Positions 25,389-33,610 of a stretch of DNA of 64,000 nucleotides are shown here, piece after piece. The position numbers and the translations under genes were made by a program. Numbering within the stretch: position 1 is the first letter of the stretch; each line of letters begins with the position of its first letter. The notes under the pieces are model-generated. The model saw nothing but the letters and a program-made list of their open reading frames with translations, was not told the origin of the DNA and did no database searches. Source of the stretch: Lachnospiraceae bacterium (GTDB taxonomy: Bacteria; Bacillota; Clostridia; Lachnospirales; Lachnospiraceae); the NCBI GenBank assembly GCA_024399135.1, contig JAKSHY010000003.1:62001-126000 (forward strand), written 5' to 3'.

Positions 25389-26321
25389 TTAGCCAAGTAT
25401 GGTTCCAACTTCAATTTTGTAGCCAAGAAGGAAATCATGAACCCTCATACGCTTCTTTCCTTCAAGCTGTATTTCTAAAATTTCTATTCCATAATCACCA
25501 GTTGAAACTGTGAAGGAATCCTTTTTTACCTCTATAACAGAGCCCTTAACATTCTTCTTAGTGGTGATGTCCACAACCTTTGCCCTCCATATCTTGAGAG
25601 TTTTCTTATCAAGATATGTATATGCTGAAGGCCATGAATTAAGACCTCTTATGTATCGCTCAATGACTGAAGCTTCCTTATTCCAGTCAATAAGACCAAG
25701 CTCCTTTGATATTTTGGATGTATGTGTTGCCAATGCTTCATCCTGTGGAATAGGCGCAAGACTTCCATCCTCAATTTTAGGAAGTGTATCAATTAAAAGG
25801 TCTGCACCAACCAGTGTAAGCTTGTCAAATAAACTGTCTCCTGTTTCATCATCTTCTATTTTCACCTTAGTAGAAGAATAAATATCACCGGTATCTACTC
25901 CCTTAGCCATTTTCATAATGGTAACTCCTGTGTATTCTTCTCCATCTAAAATGGACCACTGGATAGGAGCAGCCCCCCTGTATTTTGGGAGCAGTGATGC
26001 ATGAATATTAATGCAGCCATACTTTGGCATATTCAATATTTCTTCTGAAACAATCTGGCCAAAAGCTGCTACTACGAATATATCAGCGCCATAGCTTCTT
26101 AGTGTCTTAACAGCCTCTTCTTCTCTTATTTTCACCGGCTGAAATACTGGTATATTATGCTTGAGTGCACACATTTTAACAGGGCTCATCGAAACTTCTC
26201 TTCCTCTTCCCTTTTCCTTGTCAGGCTGTGTCACAACAAGACATACATCATAGCCATTTTCAATTAATTTTTCTAATGGAGGAACCGAAAAATCCGGAGT
26301 TCCCATATATATAACTTTCAT
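25389..26321 (-). CDS. fmt: Methionyl-tRNA formyltransferase
   Basis: Formylates initiator Met-tRNA using 10-formyltetrahydrofolate. The start MKVIYMGTPDFSV and the active-site stretch INIHASLLPKYRGAAPIQW (Asn, His and the SLLPxYRG loop) are typical, followed by the C-terminal tRNA-binding domain. Length 310 is usual. Its ATG shares one base with the def stop; both genes act on the same formyl-methionine cycle. Confidence 0.96.
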   Translation of the reverse strand: MKVIYMGTPDFSVPPLEKLIENGYDVCLVVTQPDKEKGRGREVSMSPVKMCALKHNIPVFQPVKIREEEAVKTLRSYGADIFVVAAFGQIVSEEILNMPKYGCINIHASLLPKYRGAAPIQWSILDGEEYTGVTIMKMAKGVDTGDIYSSTKVKIEDDETGDSLFDKLTLVGADLLIDTLPKIEDGSLAPIPQDEALATHTSKISKELGLIDWNKEASVIERYIRGLNSWPSAYTYLDKKTLKIWRAKVVDITTKKNVKGSVIEVKKDSFTVSTGDYGIEILEIQLEGKKRMRVHDFLLGYKIEVGTILG

Positions 26322-26809
26322 TACGCTTCTTCCTCTTCATCAGCCAGATCTGCAGTGTTTAATAATTCACCCTCTACCTTTTCAACATACAAATGTCCGT
26401 CTAAATGATCATTTTCATGAAGAATTGCTCTTGCTAAAAGCTCTTCTCCTTCAAGCTCGAACTCTTCCATATTTTCATCATAAGCTCTTACCTTTACATA
26501 ATTAGGTCTGGTAACAGTTCCTGTCTTTCCTGGAACTGAAAGGCAGCCCTCATAGCCTGTCTGTTCGCCATCTGTTTCGAGGATAGTTGGATTAATAAAT
26601 ACCATTGGATCCTCACCTGTTACATCAACAACGAAAATTCTTTTAAGAATTCCAACCTGTGGAGCAGCAAGGCCAACGCCCTGTGCTTCATACATAGTAT
26701 CAAACATATCATCTATGAGATCTAAAGTTCTTTTATTAACCTCTTTAACCTCTTTGCACACCTTGCCAAGAACTGATTCACCCATCTCTCTTATTTTTCT
26801 TGTAGCCAT
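26321..26809 (-). CDS. def: Peptide deformylase
   Basis: Metalloenzyme that removes the N-formyl group from nascent proteins. The three motifs are GVGLAAPQVG (about 44-53), EGCLSVPG (Cys metal ligand) and HENDHLDG, where HExxH supplies the other ligands; the third position is Asn instead of the more usual Tyr or Phe. Length 162 is normal, with a short acidic tail. Confidence 0.95.
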   Translation of the reverse strand: MATRKIREMGESVLGKVCKEVKEVNKRTLDLIDDMFDTMYEAQGVGLAAPQVGILKRIFVVDVTGEDPMVFINPTILETDGEQTGYEGCLSVPGKTGTVTRPNYVKVRAYDENMEEFELEGEELLARAILHENDHLDGHLYVEKVEGELLNTADLADEEEEA

Positions 26810-26831
26810 TCTTTATTCACCCTCCAATATC

Positions 26832-29045
26832 TTATTGAAAATCAAATGTAACTATTTCACTCTTTAATGGTGCTGTCTTAAGAAAATCTTCCATCACCTT
26901 TCTATACTCAATAATCCTGTCTTCATTACCTGCTTTCACATATAAATTATATCTGTAAAAATCATTTATTTTGGATATAGAATCAATCGCTGGACCTATA
27001 ACTCTGACTCCTTCTGTCTTTCGCTTCATTAATGCCGTTGCAAGCCCGAGTGCCCTTCTTTCATCCTTTGACTGTATGAGCACATGTAGAAGTTTCCCAC
27101 AAGGTGGATAATCCATAAGCATTCTATATGAAATCTCTTCATTATAAAAGCCTAAATAATCCTGGTTGGAAGCATGAATTATACTATAGTGATCCGGCCT
27201 GTAGGTCTGTATAATTGCCTCTCCTTCCTTCTCACCTCGCCCTGCTCTTCCTACTGCCTGGGTTAATAACTGGAACGTTCTTTCTCCAGTTCTAAAATCT
27301 GCCTCATTAAGTGAAAGATCTGCTGCAATAACACCTACCAAGGTAACATTCGGAAAATCATGTCCCTTAACTATCATCTGGGTTCCAACTAAAACATCTG
27401 CCTCATTATTCTTAAATGCACTTAATATCTTTTCGTAGCTGTCTTTTGTTTTAGTCGTGTCCGCATCCATTCTTAGAACTTTAATATCTTTAAATGTCTT
27501 TTTTAGTGCTTCCTCTATCTGCTCCGTTCCTGCCTTGAAGGAAGATATGTATTTCGAACCACACGTCGGACATGTATTGACATCTTTGGTTTCGTATCCG
27601 CAGTAATGGCATATCAGTTTTCCACCATAATGCCTTGACAAAGATACATCGCAATGAGGACATTTAATAACGTTTCCACACGCCCTACAGCTTATGAAGC
27701 CTGCATATCCTCTTCTATTTAAAAAGAGCATTATCTGTTCTTTCTTTTTTAGCTTTTCATCTATCTTTTCAATAAGAGCACGGCTGAAAATAGACTTGTT
27801 ACCCTCTTTTAATTCTTCTTTTAAATCAACTATCGAAACTCTTGGAAGCTCACCACCTGTTAACCTTTTAGTCATATTAAAGAGTCTGTATTCACCACTT
27901 TTAGCTCTAAAATATGTATCTACTGAAGGTGTCGCCGAACCTAATACGATAGAAGCCCCCTTAATCTCACACAATTTAAGTGCAACCTCATTAGTATGAT
28001 ACTTAGGTGTAGATTCACTAATATAGCTTCCATCATGTTCTTCATCTATAATGACTAAGCCTAAATTTTTAAACGGGGTAAACAGTGCCGATCTTGGGCC
28101 AATTATGACATCAATGTCACCATTCAAAGCTCTTTGACACTGATCATATTTTTCGCCCTGTGAAAGACTTGAATTAATAACAGACACTCTGTCCTTAAAT
28201 CTTTTATAAAATCTCATAAGCGTCTGATAGCTTAATGATATTTCCGGTATAAGCATTATGCACTGCTTATTTCTTTTTATTGCTTCTTCAATAAGCCTTA
28301 TATATACTTCTGTTTTTCCGGAGCCTGTTATTCCATGTATTAAGAATTTTCCCTTCGATGGATCATCTTCATCGAATGTTGAAGAAATTGTATCAACTAT
28401 ATCCTGCTGCTCGTCGGACAATATAAGCTTATTATCCTCATCATTTGTATTAGTAACCGGATTTCTATATACCTCTTCGATTTCAACAGTTAATGCTCCA
28501 TCCCTCGTAAGACTCATTAATGTTTGAGGGCTTACATTTAATTTTGAAACCACAATATCATATGGAATAATTGTTTCATTAACTAATTCCTTTAATACTC
28601 TGGCCTTGGCTGACTGCTTCTTTCTTATGCACTCTCCATAAAGAGACTGTATCTCATCCCTTCCAAGCTTTCGGACTATTTTTTTATTCTGCCTTGGTTT
28701 AACTATTTTTTTAGCCGGAAGAACGGTCTTTAGTGCCTGAATCATGGTAGATCCGTAAGTATCCTTAATATAGTACGCAAGCAAAATGGCATCCTTTTCG
28801 ACACTAACCGCATTAGGAACTATATCAATGATTTCCTTCATCTTATCTTCCGGATAATCAGAAGTATCCGTAATTTCTATAACATAAGCTTCTTTTTTCG
28901 CATTATATTTTCCAAACGGGACCTCAACCAGATCTCCTACTTCTAACTTATCTCTAAGTGTTTCCGGAATAATATAACCAAAAAGCCTGTCTACCTTTTC
29001 ATGTGAAATATCTATTACTACGTTAGCAAATTTTCCCACTAACAC
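26832..29045 (-). CDS. priA: Primosomal protein N' (replication restart helicase PriA)
   Basis: Superfamily 2 helicase that reloads the replisome at stalled forks. N-terminal DNA-binding domain, then Walker A GITGSGKTEV (about 239-248), DEEH box, the zinc-binding region with eight cysteines (CRACGNVIKCPHC and CHYCG, CPTCGS) and helicase motifs VGTQMIVKGHDFPNV and QAVGRAGRG. Length 737 is usual. The start is GTG, overlapping the murE TAG by one base. Confidence 0.96.
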   Translation of the reverse strand: MLVGKFANVVIDISHEKVDRLFGYIIPETLRDKLEVGDLVEVPFGKYNAKKEAYVIEITDTSDYPEDKMKEIIDIVPNAVSVEKDAILLAYYIKDTYGSTMIQALKTVLPAKKIVKPRQNKKIVRKLGRDEIQSLYGECIRKKQSAKARVLKELVNETIIPYDIVVSKLNVSPQTLMSLTRDGALTVEIEEVYRNPVTNTNDEDNKLILSDEQQDIVDTISSTFDEDDPSKGKFLIHGITGSGKTEVYIRLIEEAIKRNKQCIMLIPEISLSYQTLMRFYKRFKDRVSVINSSLSQGEKYDQCQRALNGDIDVIIGPRSALFTPFKNLGLVIIDEEHDGSYISESTPKYHTNEVALKLCEIKGASIVLGSATPSVDTYFRAKSGEYRLFNMTKRLTGGELPRVSIVDLKEELKEGNKSIFSRALIEKIDEKLKKKEQIMLFLNRRGYAGFISCRACGNVIKCPHCDVSLSRHYGGKLICHYCGYETKDVNTCPTCGSKYISSFKAGTEQIEEALKKTFKDIKVLRMDADTTKTKDSYEKILSAFKNNEADVLVGTQMIVKGHDFPNVTLVGVIAADLSLNEADFRTGERTFQLLTQAVGRAGRGEKEGEAIIQTYRPDHYSIIHASNQDYLGFYNEEISYRMLMDYPPCGKLLHVLIQSKDERRALGLATALMKRKTEGVRVIGPAIDSISKINDFYRYNLYVKAGNEDRIIEYRKVMEDFLKTAPLKSEIVTFDFQ

Positions 29046-30529
29046 TAATTCTCCTTCAAAATTTCGCGAACGAGGACTCTTTCATCCATAGGGTACTTAA
29101 CACCCTTTATCTCCTGATAATCTTCATGTCCCTTACCCGCAAGAACTATAATGTCCTGAGGCTTGGAATTATGAATGGCATATCTTATGGCATCCTTTCT
29201 ATCAAGAATTTCTACATACTTACCAGTAGTTTTGGCCATTCCAATTTTAATATCATCAATTATTGCCTGAGGTTCTTCATCTCTTGGATTATCTGATGTA
29301 ATTATTGTTAAATCTGCAAGTCGTCCTGAAACTTCACCCATCTCATATCTTCTATCTTTTGATCTGTTGCCACCACATCCGAAAAGACATACCAATCGTT
29401 TAGGATTATATTCTCTTAATGTAGTCAAAATACTCTCAAGACTATATGCATTATGTGCATAATCAATTAATAATGTAATAGGATAAGGGGTCGGTACTAT
29501 TTCAATTCGACCCTTTACACTAATGCTCTTTAAAGCATCTATAATTACACTGTTTTCAACATTGAAATATTTACATACACTAATAGCTGTTAATGCATTA
29601 TAGACACTAAACTTACCTGGTGTTGAAACCTCAACATGAAGCTTTTCATCCCCTTTAACATCAAACGCAATTCCAAGCTTTCCAGGCTCATCCATTAACT
29701 CTAAGTTATCTGCATAGATATCAGCTTCTTTATTAAACCCATATGTTTGAAGACTACATGTATGATTCTTGATTATCTTAAGAAGATTGTCATCATCTGC
29801 ATTAACAATTCCAACCTTGCACTGTCTAAACAGTCTGCTCTTACATTCAGCATATTCTTCAAATGATTCATGTTCGTTAGGGCCTATATGGTCTGGAGAA
29901 AGATTCGTGAATATTCCAAGTTCGAATTTAAATCCTTCTGTTCTAAAAAGCTTAAGTCCCTGGCTCGCAACCTCCATTACGACTATTTCAATACCACTGT
30001 CAACCATTCTTCTAAAATACCCTTGTAGAAGGAATGATTCTGGAGTAGTATTACTTGCTTTAATATGCTCATCGCCAATAATTGTTTCAATCGTTCCAAC
30101 TAAGCCAACACTGAATCCTGATTTTTCAAGGATAGACTTAACTAGATATGATGTGGTGGTCTTTCCCTTGGTTCCTGTAATTCCAATCACCTTAAGACTG
30201 TCAGCTGGATAATCATAATATGCTGCCGAAATATAAGCCATGGCGTATCTTGCATCCTTAACTCTTATAATACTAAGAGATGGATTAATTGAAACAAGTT
30301 CTCCAACATTAACCTCATTTTCAATGACTAAGGTTCCTGCACCCTTTTCTACAACATCCTTGGCAAATGAATGACCATCCACCTTAAAACCTGGTATACA
30401 TATGAACATAGAATCCTTTTCGGCTTTTCTTGAGTCAATAACAAGAGTCGAAATATCCTTATCAACACTACCAATTACTACCTCATATTCTATTTTCGAT
30501 AACAATAAAGCCAGATTTTTCATACGCAT
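29045..30529 (-). CDS. murE: UDP-N-acetylmuramoyl-tripeptide synthetase MurE (meso-DAP type)
   Basis: Cytoplasmic ligase that adds the third amino acid to UDP-MurNAc-dipeptide. ATP-binding GITGTKGKTTTSYL (about 110-123), the substrate region ASNTTPES and the C-terminal TSDNPRDEEP are visible; the DNPR motif is characteristic of enzymes that add meso-diaminopimelate rather than lysine. Length 494 is normal. It heads the operon, with an extended -10 promoter about 50 bases upstream, and is absent from the division cluster at 1-6.7 kb. Confidence 0.95.
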   Translation of the reverse strand: MRMKNLALLLSKIEYEVVIGSVDKDISTLVIDSRKAEKDSMFICIPGFKVDGHSFAKDVVEKGAGTLVIENEVNVGELVSINPSLSIIRVKDARYAMAYISAAYYDYPADSLKVIGITGTKGKTTTSYLVKSILEKSGFSVGLVGTIETIIGDEHIKASNTTPESFLLQGYFRRMVDSGIEIVVMEVASQGLKLFRTEGFKFELGIFTNLSPDHIGPNEHESFEEYAECKSRLFRQCKVGIVNADDDNLLKIIKNHTCSLQTYGFNKEADIYADNLELMDEPGKLGIAFDVKGDEKLHVEVSTPGKFSVYNALTAISVCKYFNVENSVIIDALKSISVKGRIEIVPTPYPITLLIDYAHNAYSLESILTTLREYNPKRLVCLFGCGGNRSKDRRYEMGEVSGRLADLTIITSDNPRDEEPQAIIDDIKIGMAKTTGKYVEILDRKDAIRYAIHNSKPQDIIVLAGKGHEDYQEIKGVKYPMDERVLVREILKEN

Positions 30530-30582
30530 CTCCTAATATTTATGTCAAAGATATTGGGTATAATCGCCCTATAAGTCATTTT

Positions 30583-30591
30583 ATTATACCA
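30583..30591 (-). promoter_or_regulatory. Extended -10 promoter of the murE-rsgA operon
   Basis: TGGTATAAT on the minus strand matches the extended -10 consensus (TGnTATAAT) exactly. The -35 region is weak, as is common for extended -10 promoters. The transcript would start near 30576, with AGGAGA before the murE ATG. Confidence 0.65.
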
Positions 30592-30657
30592 TATTGTGAT
30601 GTTTTTAGATATTTTTAAGCAATTGGACACAGTTTGAACACAATTTATTTGTAATCT

Positions 30658-30735
30658 AATTGCATAGATAGTTGAAACTCACTATCTCCCCCCTCATAAA
30701 AGCCCCCTAGATGACCTCTAGGGGGCTTATTTTTG
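30658..30735 (+). ncRNA. Candidate small RNA with C-rich loop (tentative)
   Basis: Between the divergently useful ends of murE and fruK the plus strand holds a 7-base stem (AGATAGT/ACTATCT, 30666-30687), a C-rich single-stranded stretch with six C residues (30688-30693) and the strong 30701-30727 hairpin followed by TTATTTTT. A weak promoter (TTGGAC, 17 bases, TATTTG) lies at 30623-30651. C-rich unpaired regions are typical of Firmicute small RNAs that target ribosome binding sites. No homologue is recognised and the promoter is poor. Confidence 0.22.
30701..30727. terminator. Bidirectional terminator downstream of fruK
   Basis: A perfect 11-base stem (AGCCCCCTAGA / TCTAGGGGGCT) with a 5-base loop. 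On the minus strand it follows fruK and is trailed by TTTTAT; on the plus strand it is trailed by TATTTTT. Confidence 0.85.
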
Positions 30736-30741
30736 TGTTAT

Positions 30742-31686
30742 TTAAAATGCTGGGATTGTAACCTTGAGATTACTTTCAATCTCATCTGCTTTTTCTTTTG
30801 ATATGACACCGTTTTCTAAGCTTAATGCATTTGCTACAGAAATCGCTACACATTTTTTAATTGTATCTTCCGGAGACATTCCATTAGCTATAGAAAATGC
30901 GAATGCCGCAACTGCTGAATCTCCTGATCCAACTGAATTGACTACTCGTATCGTCGGAGCCTGAACATAGTACGCATCTATCTTATCTTCACTCTTTCTG
31001 GCATACAAAATTCCTTTGCTTCCCATAGAAACTACAACATTAGGAATTCCATTTTCTATTATCGAAGAAGCAGCAGATAGAACATCCTGAATTCCCTGTA
31101 TCCTTCTTCCCATCAGATTTTCAAGTTCACGCATATTAGGCTTAATCATGAACGGACAGGCCTTTACACCTTCTCTTAAATTATCACCTGATGCATCTAA
31201 AAGAACTTTCTTTCCCATATCCTTAGCAATTGTAATAAGCTTGGCATATGTAGAAGCATCTACTCCAACAGGTGATGAACCTGATATGACAACTATGTCG
31301 CAATCTTCTATTTCTTTTTCAAAATTTTCTACGAAAGATTTAAGCTCATCTTCAGCAATCTGAGGTCCCGGTTCTAAGAATTCTGTTATATAACCGTCTT
31401 CTGAAATAATATTAATTGAGGTTCTGGTTTCATTCTTAACTGTTGTGAAAGCATCCTTTGCCCCCATCATTTCAACAGAATCTCTAATCAGTTCTCCGCA
31501 ATATCCACCTAAAAAGCCAAGACATTTTACATCCATATCATACTGTCTTAAAACCTTGGCTACGTTAATACCTTTACCACCTGCTATATTAATTACATCA
31601 TCTACTCTGTTAACCGAGCCGAGTACAATTCTCGATGCGTGAATCGTCTTGTCAACTGCTGGATTAAGTGTAACTGTAGCTATCAT
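30742..31686 (-). CDS. PfkB-family sugar-phosphate kinase (1-phosphofructokinase-like)
   Basis: Phosphorylates a phosphorylated hexose, most likely fructose-1-phosphate or tagatose-6-phosphate. Family features: MIATVTLNPAVDKTI start, GGKGINVAKVL (about 36-46), and the C-terminal anion hole NSVGSGDSAVAAFAF with Asp as base. Length 314 matches FruK/LacC enzymes. No phosphotransferase genes adjoin it, which leaves the substrate open. A terminator follows directly. Confidence 0.85.
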   Translation of the reverse strand: MIATVTLNPAVDKTIHASRIVLGSVNRVDDVINIAGGKGINVAKVLRQYDMDVKCLGFLGGYCGELIRDSVEMMGAKDAFTTVKNETRTSINIISEDGYITEFLEPGPQIAEDELKSFVENFEKEIEDCDIVVISGSSPVGVDASTYAKLITIAKDMGKKVLLDASGDNLREGVKACPFMIKPNMRELENLMGRRIQGIQDVLSAASSIIENGIPNVVVSMGSKGILYARKSEDKIDAYYVQAPTIRVVNSVGSGDSAVAAFAFSIANGMSPEDTIKKCVAISVANALSLENGVISKEKADEIESNLKVTIPAF

Positions 31687-31745
31687 ATTCTGCCCCCAAT
31701 CTCATGATTCCTAATTAATATCTATTAATTATATCGACATATTTA

Positions 31746-33518
31746 TTATACATCATAATATTTCATTACTATCTGAATTGTTCTTATATTATTATATTCA
31801 TTAATATCCGGATAATAAGCTAATTTAATATTAATATCACCATCCTGACATCGACCGTTTAACAATTCATCGAATTTTTCCTGACCGAAATTATCAATCA
31901 AAAAGGTATCAAAATCCTCTAACGAATCAAAGTATACCATGTCAAATCTTCTTCCAGCTTCATCCTTAACCTTGAGCTTGCCAATAACTCTTTGCTTTCC
32001 CCTTTTTTCATATGAAAGTAGTGAAACATTACTGGTTGCGAACATTGGCTTGGGATTACCTACACCGCATGGCTCAAGCATTGAAAATGACTCAACTAAA
32101 TTCATATTTATATACGAAAGTGGCATCGGAACATCAATAACAAGCTTTTTAGTAAGTTCCTTCTCACCAAGAATACAGTTTTCATTAAGAAGTTTTCTTA
32201 ACGTTTCAACATCCCCCTTATTGGCCAGGGATACACCTGCTGCCATCTTATGTCCGCCATATTTAGTGAAGATATGCTTAACCTTCGTAAGCTCCTCGTA
32301 CATATCATAATCTTCTATTGACCTTCCAGAGCCTTTTATACCATCCTCCGCTTCTGTCAAAACTATGGTAGGCTTATAATACTTCTCCTTAATCCTTCCT
32401 GCTATAATTCCAGCTATGGATTCATGAGTATCCTCTAAATATATAACCAAAACCCTGTCGTCTTTAATAGAAGAATTATCAATGATTTCTGATGCCTTTT
32501 GGGTTCCTTCTTCTGTTATTGCCTTTCTTGAATCATTTAACTCCTTTAGTTGTGTAGCAATAATGGAAGCTTCATTAAATGAGTCTGTTGAAAATAGCTC
32601 CAGTGCCCTTTTTGCCGTATCTAATCTTCCTGTCGCATTGATTGTCGGCCCCAGAACGAATCCGAAATGATAGGATAATATATCTTTGTCCTTAAGACCG
32701 GTCACCATACATAGTGCCTTAAGTCCTATATTAACAGGATTGGACATACGTTTAATGCCTTCCTTTACTATTACCCTGTTTTCATCTAAAAGCTCCATCA
32801 CATCACATACTGTCGCCATAGCTGCGAACGGAATAAGTTCATCTATAACTTCATCATGCTCACCGCCTAGCATAATCGAAATCAGTTTAAATGAAACGAA
32901 AGCACCACAGATAGATTTAAAAGGATATTTGCAGTCCTCCTGCTTGGGATCAACGACAGCTAACGCATCAGGAACTATATACCTTTTTTTATCTCCATCC
33001 ATTTCGTATGGCACTTCGTGATGATCTGTAATTATCACATCCATATTAAGGCTCTTGGCAAGCTCAACCTGGCTGAATGCAGATATGCCATTATCACAGG
33101 TTAATATAGTATCTATTCCATCCTCATGCGCACTATTAATAAGGTTATCATTTAATCCGTATCCATCTTTAATTCTATGAGGAATAACAGTATCAACATC
33201 TGCCCCCATAACCTTTAAGCCTTTTAGAAGGATGTAAGTCGAACAAATACCATCTACATCATAATCTCCGATTATTCTGATTTTCTTTTTTTCCTTGATT
33301 TTTTCCTTAAGAATCAAAGCAGCCTTGTCAATGTCCTTTAAAAGGTGCGGATCTCTTAATGAATTCATATCACCACTTAAGAAGCGTTCTATATCTTCAC
33401 TGGTTAAAAGATCTCTGTTCCTTAAAATTCTGGCCATTACAGGATCAATATTAAATTGTTTTGATATAGCCTCGAAATCTGCTCTTTTCGCAGTGACTAC
33501 CCATCTTTGTTTAACCAA
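31746..33518 (-). CDS. recJ: Single-stranded-DNA exonuclease RecJ
   Basis: 5'-3' exonuclease of DNA repair. The DHH-superfamily motifs are present: IIGDYDVDGICS (motif I, about 79-90), CDNGISA, DHHEVP (motif III), VDPKQ, and the DHHA1 part with GSGRS and KYGGHKMAAGVSL. Length 590 is typical for Firmicutes. It lies downstream of secDF beyond a terminator, and 60 bases separate it from fruK. Confidence 0.93.
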   Translation of the reverse strand: MVKQRWVVTAKRADFEAISKQFNIDPVMARILRNRDLLTSEDIERFLSGDMNSLRDPHLLKDIDKAALILKEKIKEKKKIRIIGDYDVDGICSTYILLKGLKVMGADVDTVIPHRIKDGYGLNDNLINSAHEDGIDTILTCDNGISAFSQVELAKSLNMDVIITDHHEVPYEMDGDKKRYIVPDALAVVDPKQEDCKYPFKSICGAFVSFKLISIMLGGEHDEVIDELIPFAAMATVCDVMELLDENRVIVKEGIKRMSNPVNIGLKALCMVTGLKDKDILSYHFGFVLGPTINATGRLDTAKRALELFSTDSFNEASIIATQLKELNDSRKAITEEGTQKASEIIDNSSIKDDRVLVIYLEDTHESIAGIIAGRIKEKYYKPTIVLTEAEDGIKGSGRSIEDYDMYEELTKVKHIFTKYGGHKMAAGVSLANKGDVETLRKLLNENCILGEKELTKKLVIDVPMPLSYINMNLVESFSMLEPCGVGNPKPMFATSNVSLLSYEKRGKQRVIGKLKVKDEAGRRFDMVYFDSLEDFDTFLIDNFGQEKFDELLNGRCQDGDINIKLAYYPDINEYNNIRTIQIVMKYYDV

Positions 33519-33560
33519 TTTTAATTTCCTTCAGGATGTATTTTACTAATTACAAATATA

Positions 33561-33597
33561 TAGAAAAAGCCCCTCATCAAATTCATGATGAAGGGCT
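33561..33597 (-). terminator. Intrinsic terminator after secDF
   Basis: A 12-base stem with one G-T pair (AGCCCTTCATCA / TGATGAGGGGCT), a 6-base loop and a following TTTTTC on the minus strand. Confidence 0.88.
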
Positions 33598-33610
33598 ACC
33601 TTATATTTCT

